Source: Combretum micranthum (Eukaryota > Streptophyta > Magnoliopsida > Myrtales > Combretaceae). Taken from it: 64,000 nt of DNA. The translations under genes were made by a program, and so were the position numbers. The notes under the pieces were generated by a model. The model worked only from the letters and a program-made list of their open reading frames with translations, ran no database searches and was not told the origin of the DNA. The stretch lies in NCBI GenBank assembly GCA_024138025.1, contig JAMXBD010001407.1, positions 248,001 to 312,000 of the forward strand, in the 5' to 3' direction. Below, piece after piece: positions 58,815 to 64,000 of the stretch (its first letter is position 1; every line of letters starts with the position of its first letter).

Positions 58815-61800
58815 TGTCACACCTTAAAAATGACTTAGAAGGATAATATAAAGTTATCATATCACGTATGTACCCATAATATGAAAACCATCTTGTAAGT
58901 CAGGTTTGTAAGGCTCTACACCTGAATAATTACTTTATAAATATCTAATATGAAATTATATTTATGATAAAAAGGAAATTACTTCCTACAGTCCACCAAG
59001 GCTAGAGAATCGTATCCCCTACCAAATAGTAAAATAGAATAAATCATTGCATTTTACAAACTTGAAACTACAACATTACAAATCTAATCCATAATCTAAA
59101 CTTTTTTTACAAGAATTGAAAATTAAATAAATTATACTATCTATCTATTTTTCATATCAAACTCGTCTTCTATCTTCAAGGACTTTCCTCCATACAGACC
59201 TATCCCCAAAACGGATGCTTCAACTATTCCTATAACTACACTATAGGGGTGTGAGCTCAATCATAACTCAATGGATTACAAAATCAAATCATATCACAAA
59301 TAAGTGTCAAGCAACTTTTTACTTAACAAATATATGCAATGCACACTCATCCATACGATATGCACAGTTTGGATGATCGGAATCCAAACCAATGGTGATT
59401 TACGCTCTCTCTTGGGGGTTGAAGGATTAAATATATGCCATTCACCCCCAAGAGAACTGTGAACTAAGGAAGGGAGTGCATACTCAACCTTGAGCCTTCA
59501 GCTCATATCTTTCTTAACACAAAAATCATTTCTTTTATAGCATAGTTATAACCATCAACTGCCCCTTGGATATAGCCAAGGAGGGAGGATTTCAATTTGA
59601 ATACTTTTTATTGAAAAATAACCTCTAACTTCCCCTTAAACTTAGCTAAGGAGAGAGGATTTTCTTTAAAATTCATTTGATGGAAACATAGCTTCTAACT
59701 ACTCTTTAGACAAGACTAAAGAGTGAAGACTTCCTTTTGAACTCATTCTGTGTATCTATCAAAACATTTACTCTATCAACCAACCATTCACTTCCCTTAT
59801 AACCGCAGAAGCTCCATAAGTGTTAATCCCTAAAGTCGAATCCAACACGGGCGACATCCTTTGATACTTACTTAGTTCCTGTGAAGCCGACAACCCTACT
59901 AGTAGCAGACCCACTGGTCCCAATCAAGCACTACTATAGAATCGGAATATTAATACGTGACGTGAACCCCTACCAATGCAAATGTGATGTGATGCAATGC
60001 AATGCATGACCGATTCATTTAAAGGTCAAATAAGAATTATGTGTTATTATTTAATGTCTATATCATTTTTAGACAATCAACATTATATAAATCACAATTA
60101 ACACCACACAATTGTTTTCACTTATGCTTTAGTGAATTATCAATCAAATGCAATCATAAGCAGCAAACGGATTCTCGAAACCCCTTGTATAATCAATTAG
60201 ATTTATATTATTTCCAATGCAACTAGATTACAAGTACAAGCAAGGTGAAGAGATTGTTGTTACCCACCTGGCATCCAAGCTAAGTCTTAACTATTCTCTA
60301 GGAAGATCAAAGCACCATCCCCATCAATCATCCAATCAACAATAACATTATCATCAACACCAAATCATCATCATCCTTCATATAAAATCCAAATAGGAAA
60401 ACGAAAGTTGACTAAAGGTTATTGAAGAGAATATAATACAAAAATAAACACCTATTCAAGAACTTGGATTCATTTTAAGATCTTATTTGATCTTACACTA
60501 AATAGGAACCTTGCCATGGCTGCGAAGATCACCCTGCCAAGACACAGACAGTTCTCCATTATCTATCAAAGTATTTCTTTTCTCTTTGTTTATAATTTAT
60601 CATTACAAAAGCATCAACAAGCATTTATATACAAAAATATTCATTTTCTAAGCAAACACACATTTGAAATAACATATTTCCCATATAAATTATGGTTATC
60701 CTTATATCATTCTAATTCAGTTATTAACTATTAACCCATTTTAAATTAATCCTAACCAAATTTATTAGAATTAATCATTTAATCCAATTACTAAGCTATT
60801 TTGTTTAAACTAATCAATCTAATTCATTTTAGTTTATTAAAGTCTATTTAGTCAAGTTGAACTTAAAGTGGTTAACTAAGTTCATTTCATATCTAAGATT
60901 CATATTAACTTAAGTTTATGTTGACTTAATATTAACCAAGTTAATTAAATTTAATTAATCTAATTCATTCAAGTTCATTTAGTTAAGTTGAACCTTGGAT
61001 TATTGGCTAAGTTCATTTTAGACTTAACTATACACATTTAACAAGCAAACACAAGTTTTAAACTTTGTTTAGATTTATAGCAGTTGGAAACAAGTAAGAT
61101 TTATGCCTTGATACTTTTATAATTTCTAAAAACATAAAACATAAAACATAAAAATTGTGGATCTCTTTTTAAGCTTTCCGTAGCCTCTTAATCACTTAAA
61201 TCTGAGTTTGAATGAAAAAGTTACGATCAATTTATAAAAGCATGTTGCTGTAGGGGAATATACCACCCATGTACATCAGTAGTGTATATCCATATGCTTA
61301 AGAATTTTACGTACTGTGGAGTCATGAGTGGATATACACGACCCGTATATGGGGGTAGTGTATATAATATGACTGTGTATGGGGGTAACGTACGACTGGA
61401 ACTTTTCATTTCAAGCTTCTAATAGTCACAAGTCCCCCTACACGACCCGTATCCTCTGTTTCGCTTACCTGAAATTATTTTCCTTTTTTTATATCTTTTT
61501 ATCAATTTTGACACATTTTTCCATCAAAACATCATCTATACATCATACAAGCTAGTTTTTTGTTTCTTACAATTCTACATAACTACTATTCATCATCTTC
61601 GTCAACAACCCAACATGCATCCACCATTAAACCAACATATACAAACATAATCAACAACTAAAACAAAGTAATTAACAATTAAAGCAAAAGGAAAAGCAAA
61701 ACTTTTCTCATTCATGGCAATATAGCTTCTTGATTTTCTTTATCTTTTTACTTTCCAAAGTCTTGAAACTTATTTATGCTAGATCTCCACCCTTGATCTT

Positions 61801-61930
61801 CCTTTCCATTCCTTTTGATCTTTTTAATCTTGTTTAGATTGGAGTTTTTGGTGTGGAAATTGAAATAAATGAAGAGAGGAAGAAGAAAGAATGGGAAAAA
61901 CGAAAAGAAATGATGAGAGAGTTTTAAACT
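58815..61930 (-). mobile_element. LTR of a Tekay-related element, reverse orientation
   Basis: It begins TGTCACACC on the plus strand, so on the minus strand the LTR ends GGTGTGACA. The reverse complement of 59365-59430 reads like the Tekay 5' LTR at 11540-11605 (ATCCTTCAACCC, then a GTAAATC block and GTTTGGATTCCG before ATCCAA). The GTGTGAGCTCAATCATAACTCA stretch near 59250 parallels the reverse of 11670-11705. A CACGACCCGTAT repeat near 61335 and 61441 recalls the chromovirus ACACGGGCGTGTACAC motif. The right border is not found; 61930 is approximate. No coding sequence is seen. Confidence 0.55.
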
Positions 61931-63063
61931 TTTTAGATGATTTTCTTAAATACTAAAAATAATTAGAAGATAATTTCAAGACATATTATTTACAAATTAA
62001 GAGCTTGAGTTGAAAATCAAGTTTAAAAATTCAATTTTGTAAAAAAAAAAAAAAAGGTATTTAATTTGGGTTCAAATTCAAAACTGATATTTTTAAACAA
62101 GCAATTGAACTCAAAATTTGTAGAGATTGAGAAAATAAAATCTTTGGTTCAAGTAGCTAATTTAGAACATTTTATAAATTTACGTCATTGAATTTAAGAA
62201 ATTTGGGGTCATTTGTAAATCAAAAGAGAAAAGATCTATCTTTTTTAATTATAAGAAATTGAATAGAGCAATTATAAAATGAACCAAAATTTAGAGTTTA
62301 TAGATTTACTAAAAGTTGAAATTAAATTTTTTTTAAGGGTTTAGAGATTAAGAAGAATTAGAAGTAAAGAAGTATAGTTTAAAAGCTATAAAAGATAAAA
62401 GAATTAGATTGGTTGAAGGAGTTAGCTAAAGTAAATTAGCTAAATGAAAGGGTTATGTGAAATCTCATAAATAATTTAATTTATTTCTTATTTGATGGAG
62501 ACAAGTTATTTAGTTTTGTCTTGTGAATCATTTTACTTATTTAGATTATTAGAGTTCAAATTCTAACTTAGTTTTAATTTAAAGTTTTGTTATTATTTTT
62601 CGTTTCTTAAAGAAACTTCGATCCCTTTGATAAACATTCATGTTTAGTAAGTTTATATATATTACAGGTATTATGATTACATTATTTTGGTCTTTTATTA
62701 CATTTATTTGAATTTCTTGCTATTTTAATTTTCTACAAAAGATTTCGAGATTTAAATGTTCTGTTAACTCACATAGCTGATATTTTATGCTATAGACCAC
62801 ATATGGTCAATAAGAATTAGTTTAGCGATTCCCACCTTCACTTACTCGATTTTTGAGAAGAGCTACACTCAAAAAGACAAACGAGCGATTGCACGACAAT
62901 ACGACATAGTCTCATGACATGACACACTCAATAATTGAAGGTTGTAGACTCGATTTTCTATTCTTATTTGAATATATATATATATAAGTATGCATATAAA
63001 ATATACAATGCTCATTTCATTTTAATCATATGAGATATTCTATTTTATAATTTTCATTGACGT
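61931..63063. other. AT-rich sequence of uncertain origin
   Basis: No gene or defined repeat border seen. It may still belong to the reverse-oriented LTR or element that begins at 58815. TA repeats occur near 62973-62985. Confidence 0.5.
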
Positions 63064-64000
63064 TGTAAATCCCCGAATTTTTTTTATCCAAATTACGGCT
63101 TAAACCCTAATCGAAAGTCAACTGGATTTCCAGAGTAAAAACCCTAGTTTACTGTAACCGCTTAAGTCCGGCATTGCCGTTTTCTCAAGCCCTAGAAAAC
63201 GAAGTTGGAAAAGTTAGCTATAATAGTTCGTAATAGCTATAGGTTATATAAAAATATCAGATTGGAGGAATTCGAGTGTCCTTTGAACCCGATCGGACAT
63301 AGTTCTTGAAAAACGTGTCCGAGAGTCCGGAATAGGAAAATTATTCCGAATATACCGTTAGACTCGTAAAAATATAAGATTTCCAAAAATATCAATTTCG
63401 TAATTTTTCGGTAGCTAAAAATATCAGATATCGCTTTTATACGCGTATTTTCTTACTACCGGCATTAAATTGTCATGTCTACTTTTACATTACACTATTT
63501 TCTACTATTCTACACTATTCACCTATCTCTACTTTTTCTTACAACCTACTCTTACAAACCATACACCTATTTCTTACACATTTTCATTTCCAATACAATT
63601 TCACATCTTTCATTTCTTACTTTTAATTAACAAAATAACAAAAATTAAAATTTTTCTCTCCCCCATGCATGGATTTGCGCCGGCCCCCTCCCAATTTCCC
63701 TCAAATTGTTTTGTTTTTCATTTATTTAATTAACACAAATTATCTCCCACATTTTCCTATAAATACCCCTCATACCTTCACTTCTTTCACACCACTTCTT
63801 CACTAAAGTTACTCTCTCAAAATCTCTCAAGAATTCTCTCCAAGAAGTCTCTTACAAGAAGTTCCTCTCTTCTTCTTTCTTTTAGGTAATATGCCTTCAA
63901 GAAATTCTTATGTTCATCTACTTAGTATGAACTTAGTGTGTGTTTTCTAAAACCATGAAGGTTAAGAAAGCAACAATAGGTTCATACTTTGTTTTTGTTC
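63064..64000 (+). mobile_element. Possible LTR start (cut by window end)
   Basis: TGTAAATCCCCGAATTTT resembles the Tekay LTR start TGTAAACCCCGAAAACTT. A TATA box (CCTATAAATAC, near 63758-63768) is followed by a CTCTTC-rich leader and, at 63886, GGTAAT, a possible splice donor. That arrangement would also fit the promoter and first untranslated exon of a host gene. No end or paired LTR is in the window. Confidence 0.4.
63759..63767 (+). promoter_or_regulatory. TATA box, LTR or gene promoter
   Basis: CTATAAATA, followed about 30 bases later by a pyrimidine-rich, TCTCTC-type leader, as in many plant transcription starts. Confidence 0.45.

Noticed and set aside
60041..61409. Short frames on both strands (60-72 codons)
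   Set aside because: They fall within the reverse-oriented LTR and AT-rich sequence and have no domain or conserved motif.
1..64000. tRNA, rRNA, microRNA hairpins, CRISPR-like arrays
   Set aside because: I looked for tRNA-like boxes, rRNA stretches and regular spacer arrays and saw none. The primer binding sites are tRNA-complementary but are not tRNA genes. The inverted repeats found belong to transposons.

Overview
The window is a piece of a flowering-plant (eudicot) nuclear genome: AT-rich, with GT-AG introns, plant-type long terminal repeat (LTR) retrotransposon lineages (Athila, Tekay, Reina-like), and PIF/Harbinger, hAT and CACTA DNA transposons. I see one host gene, a nitrate/peptide transporter of the NPF family that most resembles NPF3.1. 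It has been broken beyond function. Almost everything else is transposable element sequence inserted into or beside it. I see no RNA genes and no CRISPR.

Layout. 1-2862 is intergenic, with nothing I can support. At 2863-4165 lies a partial tandem duplicate (copy A) of the NPF promoter, exon 1 and the start of intron 1; its exon-1 splice donor is lost. A hAT-type MITE remnant, a 40-base T tract and a CACTA-type end follow to 4724. Copy B, the rest of the gene, starts at 4798. Its promoter carries a 1.4 kb LTR-like insertion just upstream of the TATA box (4921-6340). Its leader carries a three-level nest at 6399-36746: a PIF/Harbinger element (target duplication TAA) holds an Athila element in minus orientation (6777-31086, target duplication TGTCT), whose left LTR holds a Tekay chromovirus (8073-19343, target duplication GCCGT). 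The TATA box at 6342 and the start codon at 36772 are therefore about 30 kb apart.

Exon 1 of copy B (36772-36904) is followed by a 14.9 kb intron. The intron holds a hAT transposon (38703-44358, 8-bp target duplication), itself interrupted by a 2 kb solo LTR (40131-42158), and a Reina-like chromovirus (45930-51640, target duplication CACTA). Exon 2 (51849-52064) has a frameshift. Exon 3 (53120-54255) has an internal deletion, a 0.4 kb replacement or insertion and a 263-bp hairpin element. The last exon (54406-55366) has two opposite one-base indels.

Downstream, 56281-58814 is a decayed chromovirus (5' LTR, primer site, gag, start of protease). It is cut by an LTR in reverse orientation that starts at 58815 and is related to the Tekay LTR. 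A further LTR-like or promoter-like sequence begins at 63064 and runs off the window.

How the parts fit: the Harbinger element carries both expected genes (a DDE transposase with one stop codon and a Myb/SANT-like protein with one frameshift) and may have been active recently by the scale of this locus. All retroelement gag-pol genes are broken. The main biological interest is the layered insertion history, the contradiction between nesting order and LTR divergence, an extra reading frame before gag in the Tekay element, and a GC-rich repeat motif shared by the LTRs and the interior of the Athila element.
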